A stretch of DNA of 64,000 nucleotides, taken from NCBI GenBank assembly GCA_024114885.1, contig CP099425.1, positions 310,001 through 374,000 of the forward strand, written 5' to 3'. The DNA is from Septoria linicola. Its lineage: Eukaryota > Ascomycota > Dothideomycetes > Mycosphaerellales > Mycosphaerellaceae. Shown here piece after piece: positions 34,063 through 43,633 of the stretch (positions within the stretch are counted from its first letter, which is position 1; every line of letters starts with the position of its first letter). A program made the position numbers and the translations under genes. The notes beneath the pieces were generated by a model. The model was not told where the DNA came from, did no database searches, and saw only the letters and a program-made list of their open reading frames with translations.

Positions 34063-34702
34063 TTTTGCGAGCACGACGACAGTGGAATGACCATCAGAAG
34101 GTCCGGCGTTCGGGATGATGAAGGCAGCTTTTGGGTTTGGAGGAGCTTCACAAGAGAAGAATGAGCTGTAGAGTGCAGCCATGTGGGAAGATTGTGGCCA
34201 TCATGGTGCCCAGCTCGTGCACGTGATGTGTAAGTGCCATATATGCTGTCTTTGACTTATCTATGCTTGAGCATACCAATTCTTCGACATACTAACAATG
34301 AACAGTGCTTATCCAGCAGTGATGGTCGACACTCGAGTCTTTGCCTCAATGTGGCCGGCCATGTTGACAATTCCGCCTCTGACATAAGATAAACACCGAT
34401 GACCTCGCCTCCCGCGCTCTTTGGATGCCTCCCAGCGCTACTATGGGCTGTAAACACAGGTGAGCATCTCATCAATGCTCGCGTGAGATGTGAATGAGCA
34501 TGTTGTCGCTAGAGTCATATAGTGCAGAGCGAGGTTCCATTGTGACAGTTCTTGGCGCTCACGAATGGCATTCACTCGCTGACTCGAAGTGCTCCAAGGC
34601 TGTTTTCGCGAGTGGTCGCAGAATCTCTCACTGCACTTCTATGTTCTTAGAATCGCGCCACAGACAACGCTAGTGATCCTGCTACGACTATCACGCACCG
34701 AT
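34063..34702. other. Intergenic region
   Basis: 640 bp upstream of the first F-box-like paralog. No gene recognised; it presumably contains that gene's promoter. Confidence 0.4.
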
Positions 34703-35459
34703 ATGGAGTTCCAAGACGAAGCAAACGAAGTCGCCAGCCGCATTCGCGTCTTCGCCGCGTCCCAGCTGCGTACCCAGTACCCATACATGAAGACCGCTAC
34801 ACTCGAGGACATGCTCGATCATGCCACAGACGTCATTAGCTCAGGCATATGCAATCAGCCGGTGTGACCAGTCAATAGTTTACCCGGCTATAACTGATGA
34901 CCTCTCCAGGAACACCGAGATGCTTGAGGCCCAGAGCCGTACCAACTTCTTCTCCCTCTCAGCAGAGCTTCGGAGCAAGGTCTACGAACTAACCTGCGAA
35001 CAAGACGTCGTTGACCTGAAGGAGCAGAGGCGTTTCTCGAAAGGGCTTCTGGATGTCTGCCAACAGATCCGCCGAGAAGCACTGCTAATGTGGTACAGCT
35101 CAAACACATTCACTTTCGAAATCCTTACTTTTTGTGCTGATCAGGACGGCTCTCATTATATCAAAAAGTGGATCGACAGTTTCGGTGTCGATGCTCTGCG
35201 TTCGCTTACGAAGGTCAAGATTGTGGTCGAGAGTTTCGTCAGTGCTCCAACATTCCTGGCATGGCAATTCGACACCGACGACAGACACAAACCAAACGAT
35301 GAGACTGTCCACGAGGCACTTCTCAGAATCTACGGGCTCAATGACGGACTGGTGCCAGCAAAGACGTTCAGCATTACGTGGATCGAGGACGACGCCTTGA
35401 CGCAGAAGTCGGTCGAGGTGTACACAGCTTCTGGCATAAGCGGCGACACAGTCCCGTAA
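34703..35459 (+). CDS. F-box/2EXR-like protein, tandem paralog 1
   Basis: Two-exon model 34703-34863 and 34910-35459, 236 aa. The N-terminal block has SRIRVFAASQLRTQYPYMKT and ATLEDMLDHAT, shared with the two downstream paralogs. Exon 2 carries the F-box-like signature NFFSLSAELRSKVYEL and the IRREALLMWYSSNTF motif found in large fungal families of unknown function. The intron position matches the paralogs, but its donor (GTGACC, 46 nt) is weak; the alternative GTGTGA two bases upstream breaks the frame. It may therefore be a drifting copy. Substrate-adaptor function is only a family-level guess. Confidence 0.65.
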
Positions 35460-36220
35460 CTCGCCATTGAGATGCAGCAATCAGTTGATGCCAAGCCTCC
35501 TGCAGTTTCTGCGGAGCTACGTGTACCCTGACAAGTAGTGGGCTTCCGATGGAATGACTTCTTACGGAATACTCAAACGACTGTTCGGATGCCACCACGA
35601 TGGCCTGCGTAAGGAAGCGGTCAGGTTCGTCTACTATGATTGCAATAGGACGCCGACTTAATGGACATGGGGCGATTCGCTGAGGCCATGGACATTCGTG
35701 GGCTCCTGCACTGAGAGGAGGGAGTGAAACGCTGCTTGAAACAGCGAAGACGGCATCATGGTTTCCGTCGCGCCGCTTCCACAAGGGCGTCTGCGATGGC
35801 AGGGCCTCGAAGGTGCTTGTCGATGGGATTGAGCTTCTGGAACGAGGGCCACTTCGTACAGCAGTGGAAGAGGGGTGCTTCATAGCAAACAAGCATTCAA
35901 GTTCTCGATCATTGCGACAAAGTTCTCGATCAGTGCGATAAAAATCACAACAGCAGCAGAAGACTGTTCCCAAACCTTGTAACTGCTTCGCCTTGATGCT
36001 ACGCGCTGGTAGCAGTGATAGGAGCTACTGAAGTGGTGACGACTTGGCTGAAGCCTCCCTTCCCAAGAAGTCAGACGTGAGAACTCAGGGGCCTCACCAC
36101 CTGCAGCCAGCGCCACTAGCGTGCATATGCAGCCTCACTCTGCCTCACTTTATCGTCTCTGTTTATGTCGCGCTTCTTCCTCAACAACCGTGTAACACAA
36201 CCTCAACATTCTCCATACTC
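35460..36220. other. Intergenic region between paralogs 1 and 2
   Basis: 761 bp. It includes an imperfect direct repeat (aaagttctcgatca... twice near 35895-35940) and, at 36101-36210, a promoter-like block resembling the one before paralog 3 (GCGxCACTAGCGxGC, CTxxGCxTCACTTT, TGTAACACAAC). A 199-codon minus-strand frame overlaps paralog 1 and is treated as a shadow. Confidence 0.45.
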
Positions 36221-37131
36221 ATGAGAAACGAGGCTGCCCCAGCAAACAACGTCATGATGGGAGATGGCGGCGACAGCACCATTCAGCGAATCCGCTCATT
36301 CGCAGCGAAGCAATTACGCGAAGAGTTCCCGTACATGAAGACAGCGACTTTGGAGACGATGCTCGACGACGCTACTAAACTCTTCTCAAATGCCGTGCTC
36401 GACCAGTGTGTTGACAATCCAATCCGCCCTGTATTGCTGGTCGTATGGGCTAACGTTTCGATAGACAAACAGAATTAGAAGTCACCAAGTCGCGCATCAA
36501 CTTCTTCTGCCTATCGGCTGAATTCCGAAACCAGATCTATGAGCTCGTACTGGTCGAAAACCGCAGCATTGATATTGATCCCAGTAAGCTGTGGTGGGAG
36601 ACATCGACACGACGGTCGCCACCGGGCGTTTTGTGCACCAATCGACAAGTCCGTAAAGAAGCGCTCCCGATCTACTACGGCTCCAACACATTCTGCTGCA
36701 TCCTTGACGGTCCCATGCGTCAATTCATCGAGGCTAGGAAGTGGTTCCGCAAGCTCGGTCAAGAGAAGGCATCATTACTGACGAAAGTGGACATGGTCTT
36801 CATGAACAGGGGACCGTCGCTGTCCAGCATGTTTCATTCATACCACGCGTCAAGGATGAGAAGTGAGGACAAAGCTCTGGAAGACATTGTGCAAGACGGA
36901 CTCGGCTTGCACGAGCGATTCGCCAAGATCCTGGAATGTGCGGAAGCAGGTATCACAGTCTCGTCCATGCACATCGTGTGGGCCGATGACCAGCAGTCGT
37001 ATCATCACAAGAAGGCTGGCTATTTTCCTCCGCTACCAAGCGTGAGGAGAGAAGAAGGGGTGGACAAGATCGACATGAATAAGAAGCTCACCAGAGCGGA
37101 GATGCTGGATTGGCTCAAAGTTCCTTGGTGA
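36221..37131 (+). CDS. F-box/2EXR-like protein, tandem paralog 2
   Basis: Two exons (36221-36405 and 36465-37131), 59-nt intron (GTGTGT...GGCTAAC...GATAG), 283 aa. Shared blocks: QRIRSFAAKQLREEFPYMKT, ATLETMLDDAT, then after the intron INFFCLSAEFRNQIYELVL and VRKEALPIYYGSNTF. It adds a ~20-residue N-terminal extension and a longer C-terminus (AEMLDWLKVPW) relative to its neighbours. No active site is visible; the fold class is usually a protein-interaction module. It is co-oriented with and spaced evenly from the other two copies, fitting unequal tandem duplication. Confidence 0.82.
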
Positions 37132-37624
37132 GGCCGCGAGCACGAGCCTGGAATTGAGTCGGCTAGACGGTACGCATAGGCCGGAATAGATTGTGTCTGC
37201 TCGATGCAGCTGCCATGATCTGGCCAGTAGGGCAATTGGAACAGAGAACGGCAGTCCGTCATTGCGGTCAGGTGGTGTTTCGAACAGATTGCTACCATAG
37301 AGCTGCTCTCTTCAACCTGTAGGAGGGTAGCTGAGCTGAGGCAGGCGCCGCTACGTGTCAGCGATGACTGATAGCATCTTAGGTCAGATGCAGTGCAAAC
37401 AGCCCATCACGAGACATATGCTGCCACTCCTACCTTTACGTAGGCTGCTAGTGAGTCCGTAGTGAGCTGCACTAGCTGCTCTTAGCGTCACTAGCGCGCC
37501 TGTGCCACTCCATTTTGCTTCACTTTGCTCGAGTTCCAGTGCCAAATTTTCACACCTTTTCTCTGTAACACAACTCGAGACACAGACCACAAACGGCTCT
37601 GCCTTCATAGCGAGTCACAGCAGA
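37132..37624. promoter_or_regulatory. Intergenic region with conserved promoter block before paralog 3
   Basis: 493 bp. The block 37487-37575 repeats elements of 36101-36210: CACTAGCG near a GCxTCACTTT motif, followed by TGTAACACAAC close to the ATG. Conservation of noncoding sequence between the copies shows that the duplication unit included the promoter. Confidence 0.5.
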
Positions 37625-38489
37625 ATGGCAGAAGGCGGCGCTCCCTCTGTCGTCGCGCGAATCCGCTCGCTCGCCGCATTGCAGCTTCGCGAGGAGTTCC
37701 CGTACATGAAGTCGGCAGCCTTGGACAAATTACTCGATAAGATCACGAACACCATCGATGGAGATATCATCGAGCAGTAAGCATAATGTCATGTCCACCC
37801 GCGGGATTGCCAGATCTAATCTTGAGAACAGGGAGCCAGAGATGGAAGCTGCAAAGAAGCGGACCAGTTTCTTTTCGCTATCAGCAGAGCTGCGCAATAC
37901 CATCTACGAGCTGGCGCTAGTCAACAAGAGCAGCATTGTGATCCACAGAATCCCGATAACAAATCCCGTCGGACCTCGCAGATACAGCTCCACCAAGACC
38001 CCTGCACTTCTTGCAGTCAGTCGTCAAATTCGACACGAAGCTGCTGCCATCTACTACGGAGCGAACAGTTTTCTCCAGGCCGTACATACGCCGAACTATC
38101 GTCCCGATTCGCGAACTGCTCTGGCACTGTGGCTGAAGTCTCTGCCAGATGATCATGCAGCCTTGATCAAGGGCATGGAGTTCAGACTGATCAACAGGGA
38201 TGGACCAGCCTCCAACCTACTCGACATTCTGAGACACGTTGAGTCGAGCTTGACGCCTGACTTGTATGACGAACTCCCGGGCGGTAGAAGCCTACACCAG
38301 ATGGTACTTTTGGCGCTGGGACTTGCCGATGCTGGGCCCGAAGCGGTGAAGATCCAATTGAAGTGCGCAGAGCGGGCTTCTTCAGATGTCGTTGACCTGT
38401 ACGATGCTGTGAGGATCGTCAACAAGGACTCGAAGTATCGCAATAGCGACATCGTCGATCTACACCTTCGGCTATGCTGGGGCATGTGA
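37625..38489 (+). CDS. F-box/2EXR-like protein, tandem paralog 3
   Basis: Two exons (37625-37776 and 37832-38489), 55-nt intron (GTAAGC...ATCTAAT...AACAG), 269 aa. N-terminal ARIRSLAALQLREEFPYMKS and an ALDKLLDKIT block; after the intron TSFFSLSAELRNTIYELALV and SRQIRHEAAAIYYGANSF. It is closest to paralog 2 by eye (same REEFPYMK string and intron phase 2). The three copies share an exon plan that places the F-box-like segment at the start of exon 2. Molecular role unknown. Convergent with ATG7 downstream. Confidence 0.83.
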
Positions 38490-38670
38490 GCGTAAGTAGG
38501 TCTAGCATCGCCCTCGCTTTGAGCCTCCGTGAACCCTGTTCGAGATTCTGGGATGCGCAGATCCTGGACGGCCAGCATTGCGCAGTGGGACATAGACCAC
38601 AAGCGGGACCCTAATGAGTTGTCTAAGCTGTGTGCACCGGGTGCAGCGACTACAGTCTAGCCACAACGAC

Positions 38671-41189
38671 TCAGATCAACTCGCCCTCCTCATCCTCATC
38701 AGGCCAGTCGTCCTCTTCATCCTGCATCGCCTTGGCAGCTTCTTCCGCTTGCCTCTGCACTTCAGCCAACCCACTGATTTCCTCCACAAAGCCCCTCTCA
38801 TTTAGAGCCCGCTTCACAAACTCCCAGCCATCCTTCTCGTATGCACCAAGTATCTTTGGCGAGCAAGCAGAACAGCAGTCGTATGCTTTGCCTCTGATTT
38901 GTAATGTTTGCCACGTGGACATGTATCCACGTAGCTGATGAGGCACTGTGCCGAGCGGATGTGAGTCGGGTTGTGTTGGGTCTGTAGGAGGTGCCGATGC
39001 AATTGCCGTTGATGTGGGCGGTTGTGCTGCAGGTGCATGGCCTTTGAGCTTGTGCTGTGTGAGAGAGACGAGAAGCTCGACTGCCAGCGCTGATGCGATG
39101 GGTGCAGCGCCAGGTCGTGTGACTGTGCATTGCTGGTCCAGCGTCGCTGACTTTTGACTGTCTGCTGGGGCGACCACATCTGAGCAGAAGTAGCAGCTGA
39201 GTTCGTCAGATTGCGTCGCAACGCCCTTTGCAGGGCCGGAAGAAATGCCCGCAGCACTCTTCAGAGGATCTGGATCGTCCGCCGCTTGTATCGTGACCGC
39301 GCCCTCTGTGCCTTGCGAAGATGGTTCTGATTTCTCACGAAGACCGTGACGCATGACCATGTACGAGTCGAAGCCAAGTGCGGCATTGATGACAATCTTG
39401 CCCGCCGACTTGCCCATCACGGTTGGCAGCCATCTTGATTCTCGGGAGTCCATTAGGAGGAAGATTGCATCGTGCGCATCGATCAGTCTCTTCAGCTGCT
39501 CGTACTGCTTCTCCACTCTCGACTCATCACCAATGATTGGATGGCCAGCCATTGGCACGTTCAGCACAACGCCTTCCGAGTCGATGCCAGGGTATATTTC
39601 CTGCAACATGTCCGCGGCTCTTTGTGCCTTCCACACGCCTCCGTTCACGCAATCTTTGAAGTCGTAAAGAGGCTGTCGGACCGGATTCGAGTAGCTCACC
39701 CGTCCGTTATCGAGAAATGTGATCTTCCGCACACCCCATCCCATCAGGTTCCGAGCGACATACGAGCCTAACGTGCCAGCTCCAAGAAGTAGACATTTGG
39801 TGTGTTTGATTGTGTCGAGGTCGATAGAGGGTGATATCCGCCACTTGATGAGTTTGAGATTGAGGTCCACAGCCTGATCTGCTAGTCGTGAAGGATCGAG
39901 ATATGCCGCCAGATCCACTGTTCGCGACGTGACCTTATTCTGCTCACCACGCTCCCACCCGGTCACTTTTGTGAAAACCGTCGCTTTCTTCGGAGGCGGT
40001 CGAAATGGCAGACCTTTTGTGTCCTCCTTCTTCTCTGCCGGCTTCTCCACAATCAGCTCACCGAACTGGTCCACTTGTCCCGGCAGCAGTGCGGACGAGC
40101 CACTCATTTCCGTCATTTTCTTCAGTTGGTCTTCCGTCGAAAAGTCGAAGACAGGCTCGGAGGACTGCAGTGTGTAGATCAGCGACGTCGGCTTGTCCCG
40201 CCGCGAATGCGTGTCTCGATAGCTCATGACTTGCACTTTGTCCAAATGCCACCTCTGTCGTACCAGCACCAGCAGATTCCGCAACATCCACCCCGGGTTT
40301 GCAGGGAATGTCGAAGGATCTGCAAAACACACAAAGCAGTCTTCGGGCCTCGCGTTCTTGAAGAAGCCAGTTTCGTAGCTCGAGATCGAGCCGATCCACC
40401 ACAAGAAGCCCAACTCGCTCAAGCTGGACGATCTCGTGCTCTTCTTCCGCTTTGTACACAGATTGCCATCTTCTTCCTCTTCTTCAACCTCACCCCATCC
40501 TCGCTTCCACTCTTCCTCCAGCACTGATTTCCGCAACCGCTTCGCCAGGAAGAAGCCGTGTTGCCTGGTGTCTACACTGTATCTCCACGTCTGCACAGCG
40601 TCCACCAGCAGTGTCGTCTCTTTCGCTTCCAGCTTTGTCATTGCTGCTTCGGGGTTGTTGTATGGGGCGACCAACCGCCATTGTGGGTCGGAGTGTATTG
40701 CTGGATATGCGAAATGGTAGGTGAATTTGTACTTTTTGAGATCTGCAAAGCACAAAGCAGTGAAGGAGCTCAGAAGAGAGGGGCAGGAGTATATGGTTCC
40801 ATCACAGATGGCATCCCAAATCATGCGTCCAGCTCGTTCGATGTGTGCAGCCTTGTCGACCTGGCGGAACTCCTCGATGGTGTTGAAGTTCTTGATCAGC
40901 CCTTCGGCACGATATAGTCCGTTGGGAGTTCTGAGAGCTCGTCAGTACATGGCTCGCTCTAGACACTCATCGCTGCCGCTACCTACTCGTCAGACGTGAG
41001 AGCCGAGCCATGTATCTGCATCCGCGTGCTCCGTTCTGGAGCATCCGTGTGCCTCAATTGATACAGCCCGAGCACTTTACGCGCGGACGAGTCGAGCTTG
41101 TCGTGGTTGATCTTCAGCGAGGCGAGTGCTGAGTAGAAGGCGAGTTCGACATCGGTCGTCCATGGCGCATACTGCAGTGGTTGCAGCAT
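38671..41189 (-). CDS. ATG7: Atg7, E1-like enzyme of autophagy
   Basis: Two exons (41189-40987 and 40930-38671), 55-nt intron, 820 aa. The N-terminal domain starts MLQPLQYAPWTTDVELAFYSAL. The adenylation domain has the nucleotide loop GAGTLGSYVARNLMGWGVRK (~450) and SYSNPVRQPLYDF, and the catalytic Cys (~667) in QQCTVTRPGAAPIASALAVE. It activates Atg8 and Atg12 for transfer to Atg3 and Atg10. The C-terminal ~150 residues contain the Lys/Ala/Pro-rich linker and acidic tail (DWPDEDEEGELI) needed for E2/Atg8 contact in the family. It is longer than the usual 650-720 aa because of an acidic/basic insertion (EVEEEEEDG...KRKKS, ~215-235) and the long linker. Confidence 0.96.
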
Positions 41190-41789
41190 GCTGGCAGATG
41201 TCGTTGCGATGAGGGGTCGATGTCGAAGACGTCAAGCCTGGTGGGAAGTGTTTGTATTCCCTTCGTCAGCAGAATATCAAGGTCATGGAGCACTATCACG
41301 CGATGAGGTGGCAGTTGAGCAAAGGTCACGAGACAAGTCGACGCAGGTGAAGCTGTCGACTGATGAGTGAGCGAGAGCTCGAAACTGGGCCGCGTGAGCT
41401 GTCTACACCCTTGTGCCGTCGTTCCTGCAGAAGCGGGGCTGTTTCGAGTGAGAGTATCGGCGGTAATGTGGATGGCCGGATTCCGACACACTTATGTCTT
41501 GATGACAAAGTGATCTCGACACAAGGCAAGAACAAAGAATGCTGTTCACGCAGGCGATAGCATAGTCTAGTCTCACTGAGAAGTCAAGATGAACACAGCG
41601 GAGTGAAGCCGATGAGCCGTCATCTCGCAGCTCAGATCATTCACGTCGCGTCGCAGAAAACGCGCTAGTGAAAGTTTATTGGAACGTGCCTCTCTTGAAT
41701 ATGTCTAGAGATTAATGTGAGGCAGGACCAAGGAACAGTCTGTAGTATTCCGCTCGACTACCTCTGACAACGTTTTGCTGTAACTCAAG
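41190..41789. other. Divergent promoter region of ATG7 and DCD1
   Basis: 600 bp between divergent starts. Short frames only, and no regulatory motif identified. Confidence 0.4.
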
Positions 41790-43020
41790 ATGCTCATCGG
41801 ATTATGCGGCGGTAAGTTGTGTCAATCAACCATACATCCACAACCAACACATCACAGGCATATGCTCTGGCAAGCACTCTGTCCTCGACTATCTAGTCCA
41901 ACGCCACAATTTCCAAGTCCTCACAGTCCCAAGAAGCACATCAACACCCAGCGTAGCAAAGTCCGCATCAGAAGCCCATGTCCTAGCAAACAGCACTCAC
42001 CCAGGAACAACTTTCTTCAAAATTGAAGACCTCCTCGACTACGCCACAAAATACTGGCAAGAGAATTTTGTCACACCCTCAATCCACAACCTCGACGATC
42101 TCTCCGTCCTGAACAGACGGCCCTTCTTCATCCTCGTACACATCGACGCTCCCATCTCCCTCCGCTGGACACGCTTCAAAGCCATCTGCGCCTCATCCTC
42201 CCTCACCCCTCCCACCCTCGAACAATTCGTCCTCCGCAATGACACCCACCTCTACTCTCCCGATACCAACCTCTCCACCGTCGCTAGTCTCGCACAAATC
42301 AAACTCCTCAACTCCACCACCTCCCTCCCCAAACTCTGGGCCTCTCTCGATGCCCTCAACCTCACCGACCCCAGCCGCATCCGGCCCGCCTGGGACCACT
42401 ACTTCATGACCCTCGCCTCCCTCGCCGCGCGCCGCTCCAACTGCATGCGGCGCCAAGTAGGCTGCGTCCTCGTCCGCAACAAGCGCATTCTCGCAACCGG
42501 CTACAACGGCACACCGCGCAACATCAAGAACTGCGCTGACGGCGGCTGTCCTCGCTGTAATTCCACCTCTACCACCACATCCTCTACATCCGGCGGCGCA
42601 GACCTAAGCACATGCCTCTGCATCCACGCCGAAGAAAATGCCCTCCTCGAAGCCGGCCGCGAACGCATCAACACCAGCAGCGTGCTCTACTGCAACACCT
42701 GCCCGTGTCTAACCTGCACGATAAAAATCGTGCAAGTCGGCATCACCGAAGTAGTCTACAGCCAGAGCTACTACATGGATGCAGAAGCGGCGAAGATTTT
42801 CCTCGAGGCAGGCGTGAAGTTGAGACAGTTTAGTCCGCCGAGGGAAGGGCTGGTGGATCTGGAGAGGCAGTGGGAGGAGTTGGTGGGGAGTGGAAGGGCG
42901 CCGAGGAAGACGGGGAGGTTGGGAGGGGTGGAGAGTTGGACGCATGGGGTGTTTAGTGTGGAATCAGAGGATGAGAATGCTGAAAAGGTGAATGGTGATG
43001 TTAATGGGTTTCATGAATGA
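41790..43020 (+). CDS. DCD1: Deoxycytidylate (dCMP) deaminase with N-terminal P-loop-like domain
   Basis: Two exons (41790-41811 and 41858-43020), 46-nt intron, 394 aa. The 22-nt first exon encodes MLIGLCG. With exon 2 it builds a Walker-A-like loop GGICSGKHSV heading a ~210-residue nucleotide-kinase-like domain found in fungal DCD1 proteins. The deaminase domain follows: RRSNCMRRQVGCVLV, the zinc-binding and catalytic HAEENALLE, and the CNTCPCLTC zinc ligands. It converts dCMP to dUMP, feeding thymidylate synthesis. A Ser/Thr-rich insertion (NSTSTTTSSTSGG) lies just before the HAEE motif. The acidic C-terminal tail is unstructured. Confidence 0.93.
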
Positions 43021-43363
43021 GATGAATGTCGATAGAGAGCGATATTGCACATGCATCAAGCTTTCTTTCCATTGTGATTGCCGTGTAGTTGTGACTAGGG
43101 TATGAACGTCGGAAGCAGCAGTAGTCATCTACAGTGACCACATCTCGCTCCGCAGAGTGTTCACGCAGACGCATGCCGCTCGCTCCTTCCCTAGCTTGAC
43201 TAGAACACAGCTTTTCTCTTGTGCGACTTCAACAAGCAGCACGCTTCGCCTTGGCTCCGAATTCTGAAGACACCAACACCTAGAAGATGCTCAAACCCCA
43301 GCTCCGCGCCAAAAACGCCATGACCTGTCCGCCGCATTCAGTAGTCATAGCAGCATGTTCCAG
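43021..43363. other. Convergent intergenic region
   Basis: 343 bp between the DCD1 stop and the open segment downstream of HRP1. No gene recognised. Confidence 0.4.
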
Positions 43364-43633
43364 CTACAAAGACTCCTCGGAAACATCATCCTCATACGTC
43401 AATCCCAGCGCAGCATCATACGCACCACCAGCATTCTTCTTCTGCCGATCCAAGTCGAAGTTCCGAAGACGTCGAGCCTTGCCGCCGCTCTTCTTGTTAT
43501 AGTCGCCGCTGATTGGCACCTCGTATGTCGAGCCGCCGTATGCAGAGAAACCGCTGATACCCATGATAGAGTTGTTGTTGTTGTTGATGTTCCCTCCAGT
43601 AACGATGTTTTGATAAGATGGCGTAGGAACTTC
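43364..43633 (-). other. In-frame open segment after the HRP1 stop codon
   Basis: Immediately after the HRP1 TAG (43636-43634) the same frame continues open for 89 codons to a stop at 43364. It reads as protein: an EVPTPSYQNIVTGG start, an Asn run, GISGFSAYGGSTYEVP, a basic GGKARRLRNFDLDRQKK and an acidic end. It could be an alternative terminal exon, a readthrough extension, or a separate 66-aa reading frame from the ATG at 43564. I see no good donor that would splice over the TAG. Confidence 0.4.

Noticed and set aside
35374..35973. 199-codon minus-strand frame overlapping F-box-like paralog 1
   Set aside because: Overlaps the end of a gene with paralogs, is not conserved at the other two copies, and has no domain.
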